From Allomyces macrogynus ATCC 38327 (lineage: Eukaryota > Blastocladiomycota > Blastocladiomycetes > Blastocladiales > Blastocladiaceae), in contig GG745345.1 of the NCBI GenBank assembly GCA_000151295.1, positions 832,453 through 896,452 of the forward strand: a stretch of DNA of 64,000 nucleotides, read 5' to 3'. The translations under genes were made by a program, and so were the position numbers. This document shows, in pieces, positions 18,782 to 30,529 of this stretch. Each line of letters begins with the position of its first letter. The stretch's first letter is position 1. The notes beneath the pieces are model-generated. The model was not told the DNA's origin. It saw nothing but the letters and a program-made list of their open reading frames with translations, and ran no database searches.

Positions 18782-19446
18782 AAATAGGTCCAGTGGACAT
18801 AGTTGGGTAAACTATGTCCAGGTGTGTCCACTCTAAATGGCCGCCCAGACCCATGGACACACTGGACACACTGGACACACTTCAATTGATGTTCAGAAAA
18901 TAAAAAAGGGGGATGTGTGCAGATTGTGCACATCTTCTCCCCCCTTTTTCTATAGCCATCTATTTTTTCAACCCTGTCCAGTGTGTCCAGTGTGTCAAAA
19001 CCTATCTGGGAGGCCATTTGGAGTGGACACACCCTGGACATAGTTCGCCCAAGTGTGTCCACAAACCTTCCATCTCAGATTTCCGAAACCCCTTGGCCCA
19101 GAGAAGCGTGCGCGGCCGCGCAATGAACCTAGGTCCCAGAAAAGAAAGTTCCCTAGGTCCCAATTCCCAGTCAAACCATCCCCAGTACCCTTTCTGAGAC
19201 TTGCTCGCGGTACATATCCCCAAATTCCATTCCCCGACTGGCGTGGACCTAGGTCCCAGAATTTCTGTCCAGGTCCTCAGGCTTACAGGGGCATGTCGAG
19301 AACCATTAATCGAAGTGGCCGCGGTGGGGGTTCATCGAGGTGGTGGTCCTGGAGCGGCGTGGACCTAGGACAGCATTTTTACTTAGGGTTGGACCTAGGG
19401 CAGGGTCCTAGGGCACATGTGGCGCCGACCTTTGAGGTCGGCGCCA
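18782..19446. repeat. Right terminal inverted repeat (665 bp)
   Basis: The inverted counterpart of 4438-5112. It is nearly identical apart from small length changes in homopolymers, a few C/T differences and one divergent patch (about 19068-19126) that contains GCGCGGCCGCGC. It carries the same CCTAGG motifs and tandem GGACACACT units. Confidence 0.93.
19421..19445. repeat. Terminal palindrome, right end
   Basis: The same 10-bp-stem, 5-base-loop palindrome as at the left end, again one base from the element boundary and in the same orientation, apart from the TTTGA loop, because it is self-complementary. Confidence 0.85.
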
Positions 19447-19451
19447 TCATT
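19447..19451. repeat. Right target-site duplication TCATT
   Basis: Exact copy of 4433-4437, directly outside the right TIR. The following 19452-19790 hold no gene that I can support. Confidence 0.85.
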
Positions 19452-19790
19452 GGTTCCTTCCATGCGCGGCCGCGCTCGAACTGGCTGCTGGTTGCGCGCT
19501 CTCGGTCACCACAGCGGCAATCAACTAAGCAGTCTCCATGACATTGGCCAGTCTCCATCGCCAAACTTAAGGACACGAGCAGCGCACGGCGAATAACTTC
19601 CCTACTTTCCTGACCCATGATCACCACTAACACCTGCTCAAAACTGGGTCCCGCGCGTGTATATATCGTGGTTGTACGGCGAAATCAAATCAGAAACGAA
19701 GGGGTGCGCGGGACGCCGCGGTGGTATACAACAAAAATCGAAACCGAAAAACAGCAAAAACAAAAGCACTACCAGGATCCTACTCCTTTC

Positions 19791-22700
19791 TCAATCCCAC
19801 TCAATGTGCTTCCCCAACGGACTCGGCAACGGCGCCGTCCCTGTGCGCACGCGATCACCTGCCGACACCGTCGTCATCGCCTCCGACGCCTCATCAACTG
19901 AATCGGGGCCCGCATACAAGACGACTGGCGACATGGCCGAGTCCGGGACGATCGCGAGCGGCCTTGGCGTACCTCGCGACTGCAACTGCGGCGGGCGCAG
20001 GCTCGCCGCCGAGACATCCGCATCCGCATCGGCCGTTTCCGGGAACGACGACGCCGACACCGACGCGGCGACCTGCTGCATCGACGCTGTGAAATTATGC
20101 GGATACGCTGACGCCGACGACGACGATGCCGTGGGCGGTGGGACCAGGACGGGCACTGGTGGAACCGGCGCCGTCAAACTCGGCGACACCGGAATCGACG
20201 CCGACCTTCGCTGCGTGAGAGCGTTCCGGTTCTCGGACGGCCGCACGGTCAGATCGTCGACCGTGAAATCCTTGCGCACGTCGCGGTCCCGTGGCGCAAA
20301 CGCCGGTGCGTCGTTCGAGACGGCGTACCGGTCGTAGTGGTGGCACTGGGTCAAGTCGAACCGGCCCGGGCGGACCGGGTTCGCCGGCAACCACATGGCC
20401 GACGGTAACGGCGTCCACAGACTCGGCGGGTAATACGTCTGCGGGTTCGCGTCACGTACTTCGTTGAACGCAGCACGCTGACTCGCGTTCGATTCCACCG
20501 ACGTGGACGCGGCCACGCTCACGTCGGACTCGCTCCCGTCGTCGGTCGCGGCAGACGTCCGCGACTCGCCGCCGCCGCCGATGCCGCCCGTCATGGCGGA
20601 CGCGAACAGTTGCGACCGGCGGTTCCGAACCCGTGGGCGGGTTTGCGACGCCTGGCTGTGTGTCGACGCCATATCGAGCGCGATCTTGCCGATCCCGACA
20701 CTCTCGTCCTCGTTGGCGAGTGCGGGGGACGTCGCCTTGACGAGGTCGACCGATCCGGTCGTGCGCGTGCGGAACGGTGACGTGATCGCGGGCGCCGACA
20801 GCATGTGCCCGATATTGCCGAGCCGCGGGCGCGCACCGGCCTCGGGACTACTCCCCGCCGCGTTACTCGGCGCACCGCCACCGCCACCACCTTCTTGTTC
20901 CGACGACTGCCCCGCCGCGAGCTCGTGGGCCTCGTCCAACAACACTTGCCGCTGCAGGACTTCCACGGGCGCGTGCATCGCGCGCGGCTTGACGTAATGC
21001 GAGATGTAGAACCGGAACCAAAGTGTGACGCCAAACAGCGGGAACATGAGCGCGGCGCCCACATAAATCTGGTTCGTGGCGAGCAATCCGGCCATACAAA
21101 TTTGGAACAGGAAGACGCCGTAGAGGACCCACGTGCACACGTCGTGCCAAACCCGGCCTCGCGTCTCGTACTGCGGCACCGAGCAGAACAGTAGCTGGTG
21201 CTTGTAGACGACGTAGCCGAGGGCAAAGTAGAGCAGCGCCGCCGGCAGGATCAGCGGGTGGATGACCGAGTAGACGATGGCGATCACGAGAATCAGCGCC
21301 GACGAGCACCAATAATAAAAGTACTGAAACATCCACGGTTGCCGCGCGCGTTGTAGGTCGCGTGGGGTTTCGGCGACCCACCGGCTCGTTTGGTACCAGG
21401 CGACAAACAGACCCCAGTTGATTTGCAGCAGCTCACACCCGTGCAAATTGGCCTGGAAGATCGCGTAGCCAATGTAGAAGTTCGCGCCTTTTGGGATGGC
21501 TTTGGCCACGAGCAGGACCACATTCGACAGCGTCGTGGATGCGTCGTTCGACATGGTGAGCCCTGGGATCTCGAGCGGTAAAAAGAAGAACAAGTTGAGG
21601 AGCGTCGAGATGAGGGTTTGGCCGATCGTGAACCTACAAGGTCGGCGTGTTCCAGACATCAGGATCCAGCATCACCGCGCTGCGCGCCGTCGGCAAGAAC
21701 AAAGGCAATCGTACGTGAGCAGAATGTTGAACAGCAAAAAGTGAAAGTAGGCGCGCGTTAGCCGGTCGTTGAAGTCGCTCTTGGCATAGTACCCCTGCAT
21801 CGCGAGCAAGCCCATGAACAAGTAGGGCAAGATAATGTTGAACACAGTCGCCGTGAATGTCGGCAGCACCGACGAGATGAACGACTTCATCCAGAGACTG
21901 CTTTCGGCAATCGGCCGCAAAAACTTGACGACCTGCACGATCTGGTCAAAGTTGGCGAGCGCGACCACGAGCGAAATCGGAATAATCCAGATAAACGTCG
22001 TGAACCCAATCACAATGTTGATGACGAGTCGCACAATCCACCGTCTTGACGAGTCCGACAGGGCAAACGACGACCAGATAATGTCGCGCGGTTCTGGCGC
22101 CATCTTGATCCGCGTGCCGGGCGCCTGCATGATATACGTCTGCGCGCAAATCGCGGCGTCAACGGGACTGTTGAACGTGACAAATGCCGTCGACGTGACC
22201 TTGAACTTGTCCTGCACGTGCCCGAAATCGCGGTAGACGCGGACTTTGGCGTCGTGCTTGAGCAGCTTTTGCAGACTGTAGTCGATCGTGTAGACGTAGT
22301 GGTCGAGCTGCGACAGGTGCCGCGGCTGGTACTTGTGCAACAGCTCGCGGTTCGCCGGATGCAGCAGGAAATCCCACGTCAGGTCCTTGACGTCCTTGGG
22401 CGGTGGTGGGCCGGGTGGTTCGATGCCGTGGAACGACAGGTTCGTGAAACTGAAGAGCGACGGCTGCCGCGACTGCGCGAGCGTGGCAATGCCCGACTCG
22501 CGGCTGATTTCGCCGCTCCCACCAAGCGGACCCGGGCTCACGACGCCGATGCTCGCCGAGTTGTTGGCGGTCGTGCCCGCCGCCGACGATCCAAAAAGCG
22601 TCGACAAATAGTGCGGCACGGACCCGGGCATGGCGACCGACGACCCGCTCGACAGCCGCGTTTCGTACGCTCTTGGCGCGTTTCGTTTTCGGCACGGCGG

Positions 22701-24079
22701 GCGGCGACGGCGTCCGGTTCCGTTTAGGCGTGTCCGAACTCGACGGCGCCGTTCCGCGCATCTCGGCAATCTGGCGCTGCAAACGGAAACTCGTCATCCC
22801 CATCCGAATCAGTCGAGTCGCCGTCGTCCGGCGTAGTTCTGGCGCTACGAAACAGCGTCATTTGGCGCATCAGTTTCCCCGGCCTTTGCCGCGGTCGGTC
22901 CGGCACGTCGTTACTGCGCGCGAGCGACGGGAACCATTTGCACAGCGTGAGCCGTGCGGACCGAATCAGCGGCGTCCCAAACCACGACGATAGTTCGCCA
23001 TCGCAGTAATTCTTGGCGAGCTTCATGTGCGCAATCTCAAGTGCGCGCAGGTAGGCGTTGCGCTTGTCGATCCGGTGCTCGAGTTTCCCAAACTGGCGGC
23101 AAAACACGACCGTTTCAATTTCACCGAGCCGCAGGTGCTGGAAGTAGGCGCGCAGGCGTTCCTCGGACTGCAAGTCTTCGGGAATGCCCTTGATCAGGAC
23201 CGACCGCACGTGGACCGCGTCCTGCGCGACTTCAAGCACGATCGCCTGGTGTAGCCGTTCCGTGAACCACAGGTAGTTGTGGTAGAGCAGCAGCATGATC
23301 ATGCCGGAGACGAGGTAGGTAAAGAGCGCGTGGAAGTAGAAGACGGAGCTGCCGGGCGGCACGTTCAGCATCGAGTAGGTGTCGAGCGCGCCAATCAGCG
23401 ACAGCGGGATCTTGCCGTCTGCGTCGGTCGCGTTGGCCTGTTGCGGCGTGACCGTGGCGTTGAAATCGATAGCTCGCGGGCGAAGCGTGGGCGGGTCAAC
23501 GAGCCACTCGGCTGCCCACGTCGGCAGAGTCGGTGGCGACCACGTCGGCGAATCCGTCGGCGGCAGCGTTGCATCGACGAGGTGCGCCGCGGATGAGCCG
23601 GCCGGCGTGGCGTGTGCAGCGTTATCGGCGCGCGTAAACGACGCGTGAATCGGCACGAGCGTAATGGCGACAGTAAAGCAGAGAATGAGGCAGATTTGCA
23701 TGCACATGCGGTTGAATCGCAAGAAAACGGTCGCGTCGAGCCCGAGCCGCTCAATGATTTCCTCTTCGCTCGTGGCTATTACGCGGCGAAAGAGCGCCCA
23801 TAGCCCGGGCGGCGGTGGCGGTTCGGTCGAACTGGAAATTCGGGGAAACGAGCACCTCCCAGGTTAGCCGCGTCAGGAGCAACGAGGAGCCAGAACAGAC
23901 GAGCCAACATACTCGCTGGCAATGCATCTGCCCTCGTAGAGATGGCGAAACGTTGGCGAGCGCCGGAAGTAGGCAAACCCACCGACGCAGAGTACGGTAA
24001 TGGTAGTCGTCAGGACGATTTGGAGGCCGACACCGGTCAGACTGGTGCCGTAATTCTTGGCCTGGTCCAGGGTCGCCAT
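19791..24079 (-). CDS. CSC1/OSCA-type osmosensitive calcium-permeable channel, multi-exon
   Basis: A large multi-pass membrane protein of the DUF221/CSC1 family, which opens on osmotic or mechanical stress. Exon 1 (24079-23913) gives TM0 (GVGLQIVLTTTITVLCVGGF). An 81-bp intron (23832-23912) leads to an exon from 23831 with PPPPPGLWALFRR, EEEIIERLGLDATVFLRF and two further helices plus the cytosolic RNA-recognition-like region. The core of helices includes IWIIPISLVVALANFDQIV and FNIILPYLFMGLLAMQGYY. A further 81-bp intron (21634-21714) joins NILLT to FTIGQTLISTLLN in phase. The last exon ends in a long Ser/Ala-rich cytosolic tail, stop at 19791. One junction near 22700-22780 is unresolved. 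Start ATG 24079. Confidence 0.87.
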
Positions 24080-24862
24080 AACGAGCGCCGGGGCCGCACC
24101 GATGGGCGGAGCGTCGACGAGCGCGCCGAGGTCGCGGCAAGAATGGGATCAGAGAGCCGTGGTCGTTGGAGCAGGAGTGCGGCCGGGAGCCAGAGGATGA
24201 GGAGCACGTGCGTGCGAGTGCGTGTCGTGTCGTGTCGTGTCGTGTCGTGTCCTGTCGTGCCGTGTTGCCGGGGATCTTGAGCGCCAAGAATCGTTGCTCG
24301 CTTGTGGCGGGCCTAGTCCAGACCAGTCCGACCAAGCGCAGTCGTCGCCCCAAGTCCACAGCTGGCCGTTGCTGCTCGTCCAAAGAATAATTTCGAGCAG
24401 GACCGTTGCAGGTAACGTTGGTGAGCAGACGGGACAGATTGCAGCGTGCTGGTGGTAGTCTTGGCGGCGCGTGACCGAACGGGCCGCGGTCACTTTGATC
24501 ACACAGCGCGAGGGCCGGCAGAAGCGCACGAGGGTCGCCGTAGATTGCAGGCACTTGTTGCGCGCGAGGTCCAAGGGCGTGGTTGTCGTGACAACGTGCT
24601 CGAGGTCGTCGACGCGGTCGTGATTATCGCGGACGAGGTCTGCAGCGATGAAGTTCGCGGCCAAATGCAGTTTGCTCGGGTTGGCGTGGTGCGGCGGTGC
24701 CCGTGTTTGCGGTAGAGGCGACACGTGCGTTGTTTTGGCCATGCCGACTTGTGTGACATACAGCGCCAGTTCCAAGTCCACCGCACGCCTGCCCACAGAC
24801 TGTGTCGAATCTGGCCAGCCGCTTCCTGACGCAATCCCCCTCTCGCCTAAGGACATATCAAC
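24080..24862. other. Unassigned region between CSC1-type and S27 genes
   Basis: No gene is called. A minus-strand frame near 24560-24720 reads weakly like ankyrin repeats (LHLAANFIAADLV and TTTPLDLARNKC), but I could not extend it through plausible exons. A run of CGTGT pentamers lies at about 24221-24262. The region should hold the promoter of the CSC1-type gene. Confidence 0.35.
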
Positions 24863-25702
24863 ATGGTGGTCCGTAACCACCCGCTGCAACACCGCCGAGT
24901 GCACATCGTTCGCCCAGCACCGCCACCATGACCGATTCCCGACCACCATCGCCCGCGGCCGCTGTCGTCGCCACGAACCCGCTCAGCAGCGACCGAACGC
25001 TGCACTCGAGTGGCTGAACTGCTGCACCCCCTCAACCCCCCCTGCTCGCTCGCCATTCTGGCTCGGAGCGGCACGCCGTCACGACGGCGCAAACGACGAT
25101 TTCCACAACGGCGGCGACATTTGCGGACGGAATCGGTCGTTTGGCGGTTCTGGGCGGTTTTCCAACGGCCAATTTTGACGCGACGCCAACGGATGGATAC
25201 TCACGTCAACCCCACCCGCGACCCCACTATCTCGCCCCCACGACCCGCAACTCTTCGTAAACTCCGTCACTCCCTTCGTTTCCACCATGACGGCCCTCGC
25301 TCGCTGAAAAACCGCCGATTTTGTGATTTTCCGCTCGTTCGGGGTCACTCTGCTCGTCGTCAACAGTTGGCCGTCGATCTCCTGAACCCCTCGCTCGAGT
25401 CGCAGAAGCGCAAGCACAAGCTCAAGCGCCTTGTGCAGGCCCCGAACTCGTACTTCATGGACGTTCGTTGCGGCGGTACGTCATTTTCGCATTTGGACGA
25501 GTTCGCAAATTTTGGACAATATGAACTCATTTCCGTTGCTTTCCGCAAAAATCTAGGCTCGGGCTGCGCGGCCATCAACACGGTCTTCTCGCACGCGCAG
25601 ACGGTCGTCCTGTGCCAGTCGTGCCAGACTGTCCTGGCCACCCCGACCGGTGGTAAGGCTCGCCTGACCGAGGGCTCGTCGTACCGCGCCAAGGCCAACT
25701 AA
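24863..25702 (+). CDS. RPS27: 40S ribosomal protein S27 (eS27)
   Basis: A small-subunit ribosomal protein with a C4 zinc finger. The second exon (25367-25475) encodes [20 protein letters not shown] and ANPSYF-type sequence ([11 protein letters not shown]). An 81-bp intron (25476-25556, GTACGT...CTAG) leads to the last exon (25557-25702): [20 protein letters not shown], then [15 protein letters not shown] and stop. Zinc ligands are the Cys in DVRC, GC and CQSC. At the splice junction the finger has two extra residues (GGSGC against PGC). The first exon is uncertain. I choose ATG-GTG at 24863-24868 with donor GTCCGT, giving [10 protein letters not shown] like fungal homologues, but this needs a 498-bp intron, longer than its neighbours. 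Confidence 0.83.
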
Positions 25703-26281
25703 AATTGCATTTTAATTGGTGTTGGTTGAGGGTGGATTCCATGGTTCTGTGAATAATACAGAATTCATCCAAACCATTCATGAACCCGTCTTGCTTTCGG
25801 TCGCTTTGCTCCCTCAATGACTCGATTCTTGATTGTGATCTCGCTCCGATTTGTCGGTTGCTCGATCCTTCTCATCTTCGTGTTGCTGCTGCTGCTGCGC
25901 TGCTGCCGACTTCGCTGCCGATTCTTGTCGCTGTGAACTGCGAACGGCAAGAGCTGGTTTGTGGATCGCGATTACTTGGCTGTGTTGGATCCGCGCGACG
26001 CAACTGTCAGCTGCTGATCGGCCTCAGCGGACTTGGGCATCGCACTCCTCACCCCTCCTCACCGACCGGACCGTGCTGCAGGTTCGGGCAACCAACGCGG
26101 TGCCGCGCTTCCTCGCGAGCGCAAACCTTCGAGACAAACCCGGTGAAAAACGAAGGTCGATTCCCGCAGCATCCGGACAATCTTCAACACCGCACGAGCG
26201 CGCGGGCACGCTCCTCCCCCAAGACCCAGAACGAGGAGCCGCATGCTGCACCGCATACCCGATGTCGCACGCACATGCTCG

Positions 26282-27169
26282 CTAGATGAGCTTCTTGGCC
26301 TGGAAAAACTTGCGCAGGTAAAAGATTTGCCATGCGCCGACGATCAAGAGCGTCGCAATCGAAATGAACGAGAACCACATGACGCGCGAGTTGGTCGATT
26401 CTGTTCGGTGGAGAACAACGTGGAACCAAGTCGAACGGGTGAGGTTAGTTCCGTTCCGTCACGTCAGGTCGCGCTCCACTGAGCATTCTTCAAGTCGTGC
26501 ACGCGCACACAGTGGCTAACATACCGTTCGTGTCGCGCATGCGTGCTTCGCGCGCCTTGAGGTACTCCATTTCGTCCACAATCTCCTCCATGACCGACTC
26601 GAGCCGGCGCATTTCAATTTCGACGGGCAAAAGGTGGTTGGTCTTGTCGTCGAACGCGTCGTCACTGACGGCCTCGGCGCCCGTGTCGAGCGTCAACGCA
26701 ATGTTACGCGTGAGCGTTGGTGACGGTTGGAACCCTGGTGGTCGCGATCTCCGCGCGTCAGTCGTTGCGTGCGTCGCCCGTCACCAACCAAGTGCGCTAG
26801 CGTACCGTCGGTCAAAGTGTTGGTAAAGCACACCGACACCTCGGCATGGTCCTGCGTCGTAAACGCAAACTTGCCCTTGCCTGTCGCCGCATTCTGCCGC
26901 TTGTAGTACTGGTTCTGGTGCATGCCGGCGTCGGAAACGTGCACGTCGATTTGCTGGTGCTCGCCGGGGCCAATCTCGTACTCGCCGCGCACAAAGACGT
27001 TGCGGCCAATGTACATGGACAGACACCGCTGGTTCTTGTCGACCGTGCCAGGCTGCAGCGCGGGGAGCTCAAACTTGACGGCAGAGGCAGTCGATGCGGC
27101 GAGCGCAAGAATGGCCAGGACAGCCAAGGCCGCAGCAGCGGTCCAGGAAAGGCGCGATCGCGGTGCCAT
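26282..27169 (-). CDS. p24/TMED-family (Emp24/Erv25-like) cargo receptor, 3 exons
   Basis: A 230-residue type I membrane protein of early secretory vesicles. Exon 1 (27169-26806) has a signal peptide (AALAVLAILALAASTASA) and the start of the GOLD domain, with Cys in NQRCLSMYIG and VSVCFTN. Exon 2 (26734-26525) completes GOLD and the coiled coil (EIEMRRLESVMEEIVDEMEY). Exon 3 (26400-26282) has the membrane helix (MWFSFISIATLLIVGAW) and the tail RKFFQAKKLI, in which FF and KK are COPII/COPI sorting signals. Introns are 71 and 124 bp and all phases agree. The tail and domain order fit the p24 family; delta-type (Erv25/TMED10) is my guess. Confidence 0.88.
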
Positions 27170-27696
27170 GGTCGGTCGGGTATTCACGGGCGGGGAGCGT
27201 ATGGCGGCGCAAAGGTCCAGCAAACAGGACAAGTTGGGTCGGTTGGTTGCAGGCGTCGGGCTGGCTGCTGCAGTCGACGAGGATGGGGCCACGGGATCCA
27301 GCCCGCGGGGTTGGCAGCGACCGTGGCAAAGGTCGCAGCGTGCGTGCGCGCGTCGGTTGCGCACGGTCCAAAACGGGTTCAGGGCGGCGCTAGAGGAATG
27401 GAGGTCGACCAGAATGGTTGCAGCAAACAGACTTGACAGTGATCATTTTTTGCTCGGCCACACTTCCACGTTGAACCGTGCCATGCCTGTCATGATCCAA
27501 CAGATCGCTCTACCGCACCCCACCGCAAGCTGGCAATGTCCATGCCCATCTAAAATGTCGTTCCGGCGTCGACGTCAAAACCAATCCGATATAATCTTCA
27601 CGACGTTCAAAGCGGCGACTTGACGCAACTAATTGATTGTGAACCGACCGACCCGCGGCCACTCCGACTCGTTGAACAGCCAAAAGATCAGCAACC

Positions 27697-28613
27697 ATGA
27701 CGACCTTGCGCCGATTCCGGACCGATGACCTGTTCACGCTCAACAACATGTCCGTTACCGCCAGATCAAATCAGAAGAAGCGCCATGGCGGTTTGGATCA
27801 ACGGGACTCATGCTCAACTGTCTGTTGCTGTGTAGCAACCTGGACCCGTTAACGGAAAATGTGCGCCAAATATCATCGACAAGTCTGCATGGCTCGGCAA
27901 TCATCGAAAAATAACGCTGCGCGATCGTGATTGACAGTACAACATCTCGTTTTACCTGACCTACCTCGCGCGGTGGCCCGACTACTTTTCCGTGGCCGAG
28001 TCGGCGTCGGGTCAGGCAATGGGTTACGGTACGTGCTTGCCCGGTGTGCCCTAACACGTCAAGCACCTCGCAGAAAACTGACGTCTCTCTTTTCGCACTT
28101 TCAGTCATGGGAAAGGCCGAAGGTCGCGGCAAGGAATGGCACGGCCACGTCACGGCTCTGACCGTCGGTCCCGCGTTCCGTCGCTTGGGGCTCGGCAAGC
28201 AGCTGATGCAGGTCCTCGAAGACGTGTCCGAAAAGATGTGCGTTTTCCGCATCTTCTCCACCCGAGAGCGACAGGCACTGACGTTCCGGCCCATTCTACA
28301 GCTACAACGGCTACTTTGTCGACCTGTTTGTGCGAGCGTCGAACGCCGTGGCGATCAGCATGTACGAGCAGCTAGGGTACACGACGTATCGCCGTGTGCT
28401 CGAGTACTATTCTGGCACGCGACCCGAGGATTCCGAGGATGCGTTGGGTTCGCTTTCTTCGGCTGCCCGCTGTCGACCCAGATCGCGATGGCGAATCTAA
28501 CTCTCACGATCCGGCTCCCAGATATGCGAAAAGCGCTGCCGCGAGACGTGAACAAGGAATCGGTCATTCCGCTCAAGCATCCAGTGCGACCCGAGGATAT
28601 CAATTTTGACTAG
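27697..28613 (+). CDS. NAA20: NatB catalytic subunit, N-alpha-acetyltransferase Naa20, 6 exons
   Basis: The enzyme acetylates N-terminal Met-Asp/Glu/Asn/Gln of nascent chains at the ribosome. Six exons join in phase: 27697-27749, 27836-27860, 27938-28028, 28105-28237, 28302-28447 and 28522-28613, giving 179 residues, about the family length. Exon 1 MTTLRRFRTDDLFTLNN, a 25-bp exon for NLDPLTEN, exon 3 FYLTYLARWPDYF, exon 4 EWHGHVTALTVGPAFRRLGL with the acetyl-CoA-binding RRLGLG (Q/RxxGxG), exon 5 YFVDLFVRASNAVAISMYEQ, exon 6 DMRKALPRD and VRPEDINFD. Every block aligns with the conserved family. Introns are 64-86 bp and several donors are GTGCG, GTCCG or GTTCG. Confidence 0.93.
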
Positions 28614-28852
28614 AGCATTGTCGCAATCCTCGTTGTGTTGTCTCTCTTTTTTCTTTCTTTCAATGGTTATTGCTTTGCAACGGAGCAGTTTCGTGGAATT
28701 CGCTCGCTCGGATCCGCTCGGGTCGCAAAAAGTCTTCTTCAGTTGGCGCCAAGTGCATCCGAATTGTTATCAATATGAACCGCACAAAGACCCAACAAAA
28801 ACACCAAACCCGAACAAGAACAAAAAAGACCACCCAAGCAACCCGTGCCGAT

Positions 28853-30529
28853 CTAATACCGCGGGTAGTGCTTGAGCTTGTAGAGCAACACGCGGCCCTT
28901 GTCGTTGCCAATCGCGACCATGGCCGAATGCGGCGAGAAATCAAAGGACTCGACGTACGACAGCGGTGTATGCTGCGTGGGCCAATTCGCAAACACTTGG
29001 CACGTCGGCAAGTGCACGAGCTTGAACTGATCCTTTTTGGACCGCGACGACATGGCGAGGATCTGTGCGTCGTGGTTGAACCCGACCTGGCAGATCGGGG
29101 TCGTCAAGTTAGACACGGCCTTGATATGCCGCATGCTCTCGAGCGGCAGCGTCGACCGTGATGGCGCCTCTTTTTGCTGCCATTGCCAGTCGAGGTCCGA
29201 GTGTGTCGGCTGGTAGACGTTGACGATGCCCGAGTAGGCGCCCGTCGCGAGGTACTGTCCGTCCCGCGCGACGGCGAGCGCCGCGTTCTTGAACCCACCG
29301 TCGTCGGCCCACTTGGTGATGCACTTGCGCATGCCCACGTCCCAGACATAGACGACGCCGTCACCGCCAATTGTCGTCAGCACGTTATCGCCCATCCATG
29401 CCGCGGCCTTGACGGTGCCGTTCATTTTCACGTTCGCGACCCATTTCTTCGTGTGCCCGTCGACGAGCGCCACGTTGCCGTTGGCGCCAATATACGACAG
29501 GTACTTGCCCGACTGCGACTGCGCGACCTGTTCGAGCGACGGCAGGACCGCGTCCGACATGTGCGCCATCGGCGGCAACTTGGTGATCGCGCCCGTCTCG
29601 AGCTGGTACTCGTAGGCGTACTTGCGGCGGCCCGTCAGGATCGCGTGCGTGCCTGACGGATGGATCACGGCATTGTGAATCGGCAAGTCCTCGAGGTAGA
29701 CGCGCGCGAGGACCGGGTTGTCGCGGCCGTTCACCTGCGACAGTCGCACCGTCTTGTCGAGACCTGCGGTCAAGAGCACATTCGCGGTCGGGTGGAACCG
29801 CACAACCGACGTGACCGAGGCGTGCGTGTACTGCAAATTCGGGAGTCGCGCGACCGACAACGACTCTTTCGGCAGTTGCGTGCGCGACGTGTGCACGAGC
29901 GACGCCGTCGATGCCATGAGCCCCGCAGCCTCGTCCTCGTCGAGCATTTCCAGCAACCCTTCGTCATCGTCGTCGTCCTCGTCCATTGGGTCGTCATTGA
30001 AGAGCGCGGCTGTCGGCGCAAGCACGTCCTTGACTTTACTCGCCTTCTTTCTACTGCCCTCGCTCAAGAGCGCAGCGACGGCCTGGTCGGCTTTACGCTT
30101 GCGCTTGCGTTCGAGCCGCTCCTTGACCAACTCGCGCTTGACCGACGGCGCGAGCGCCCACGTCGGTGTTTGGCCCGCGGTCTTGCTGAAATGGTCGGCC
30201 ATGCGCCGCTGCAATTCGGCGCCCGAAACAGTCGTCTCGTCCTCGTCCTTGCGCAGCTTGCGCAGTCGGTTGACGGAGGTCAGGTCGACCTCGGTCTCGT
30301 CGTCATCGTTGTCGTGCCATTTTGCGCGCTTGGCGGCGGGTGGGCGCGCGGATGCCGGTGCAGATGCGTCGTCACCGCTGCCGTCGGCATCGTCGTCGGA
30401 ATAGGTCGGGAGCGCTTCGCCGGCCGTGTCAGTGAAGAAGAGGCCGTCGTCGTCGGAATCGCCGGCGTCGCTGATCGCGTCGTGCGGCGCGTGCTCCGTC
30501 GTCGAGAGCAGGGCGAAGAGGTCGGACAT
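28853..30529 (-). CDS. UTP18: U3 snoRNP-associated WD40 protein Utp18
   Basis: A nucleolar component of the small-subunit processome needed for 18S rRNA maturation. The intact 558-residue frame has an acidic N-terminus, a Lys/Arg-rich stretch (ERKRKRKADQAV), then a seven-bladed WD-repeat domain from about residue 220 (SVVRFHPTANVLLTAGLDKT, HAILTGRRKYAYEYQLETG, VVYVWDVGMRKCITKWADDG). GRRKYAYEYQ is characteristic of Utp18. It ends HYPRY. Single exon; the start is the first ATG. Confidence 0.88.
   Translation of the reverse strand: MSDLFALLSTTEHAPHDAISDAGDSDDDGLFFTDTAGEALPTYSDDDADGSGDDASAPASARPPAAKRAKWHDNDDDETEVDLTSVNRLRKLRKDEDETTVSGAELQRRMADHFSKTAGQTPTWALAPSVKRELVKERLERKRKRKADQAVAALLSEGSRKKASKVKDVLAPTAALFNDDPMDEDDDDDEGLLEMLDEDEAAGLMASTASLVHTSRTQLPKESLSVARLPNLQYTHASVTSVVRFHPTANVLLTAGLDKTVRLSQVNGRDNPVLARVYLEDLPIHNAVIHPSGTHAILTGRRKYAYEYQLETGAITKLPPMAHMSDAVLPSLEQVAQSQSGKYLSYIGANGNVALVDGHTKKWVANVKMNGTVKAAAWMGDNVLTTIGGDGVVYVWDVGMRKCITKWADDGGFKNAALAVARDGQYLATGAYSGIVNVYQPTHSDLDWQWQQKEAPSRSTLPLESMRHIKAVSNLTTPICQVGFNHDAQILAMSSRSKKDQFKLVHLPTCQVFANWPTQHTPLSYVESFDFSPHSAMVAIGNDKGRVLLYKLKHYPRY

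Larger units (their letters stand above)
4438..19446 (+). mobile_element. Integrated Polinton-like virus (PLV), complete with TIRs and TSD
   Basis: The element is about 15.0 kb including a 100-bp N gap. It is bounded by inverted repeats of 675 bp (left) and 665 bp (right) and a 5-bp target duplication. It encodes a TV-Pol/S3 helicase, rve integrase, packaging ATPase, double jelly-roll-type major capsid and minor capsid, the set expected of PLVs. No family B DNA polymerase is seen, separating it from classical Polintons/Mavericks, although the gap could hide a gene. Most genes run rightwards; helicase (left end) and fibre are leftward. Base composition is clearly less GC-rich than the flanking host genes. 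Integrase, ATPase, major and minor capsid genes carry interruptions, so this copy is probably not autonomous as sequenced. Confidence 0.93.

Noticed and set aside
19100..19475. GCGCGGCCGCGC occurs inside the right TIR and again just outside the element, suggesting transferred flank DNA
   Set aside because: The shared word is a 12-bp GC palindrome in a GC-rich genome with no further flanking match, so chance is likely.
24560..24949. Ankyrin-repeat gene on the minus strand
   Set aside because: Only two short ankyrin-like blocks are seen and no exon chain could be built; described as an unassigned region.
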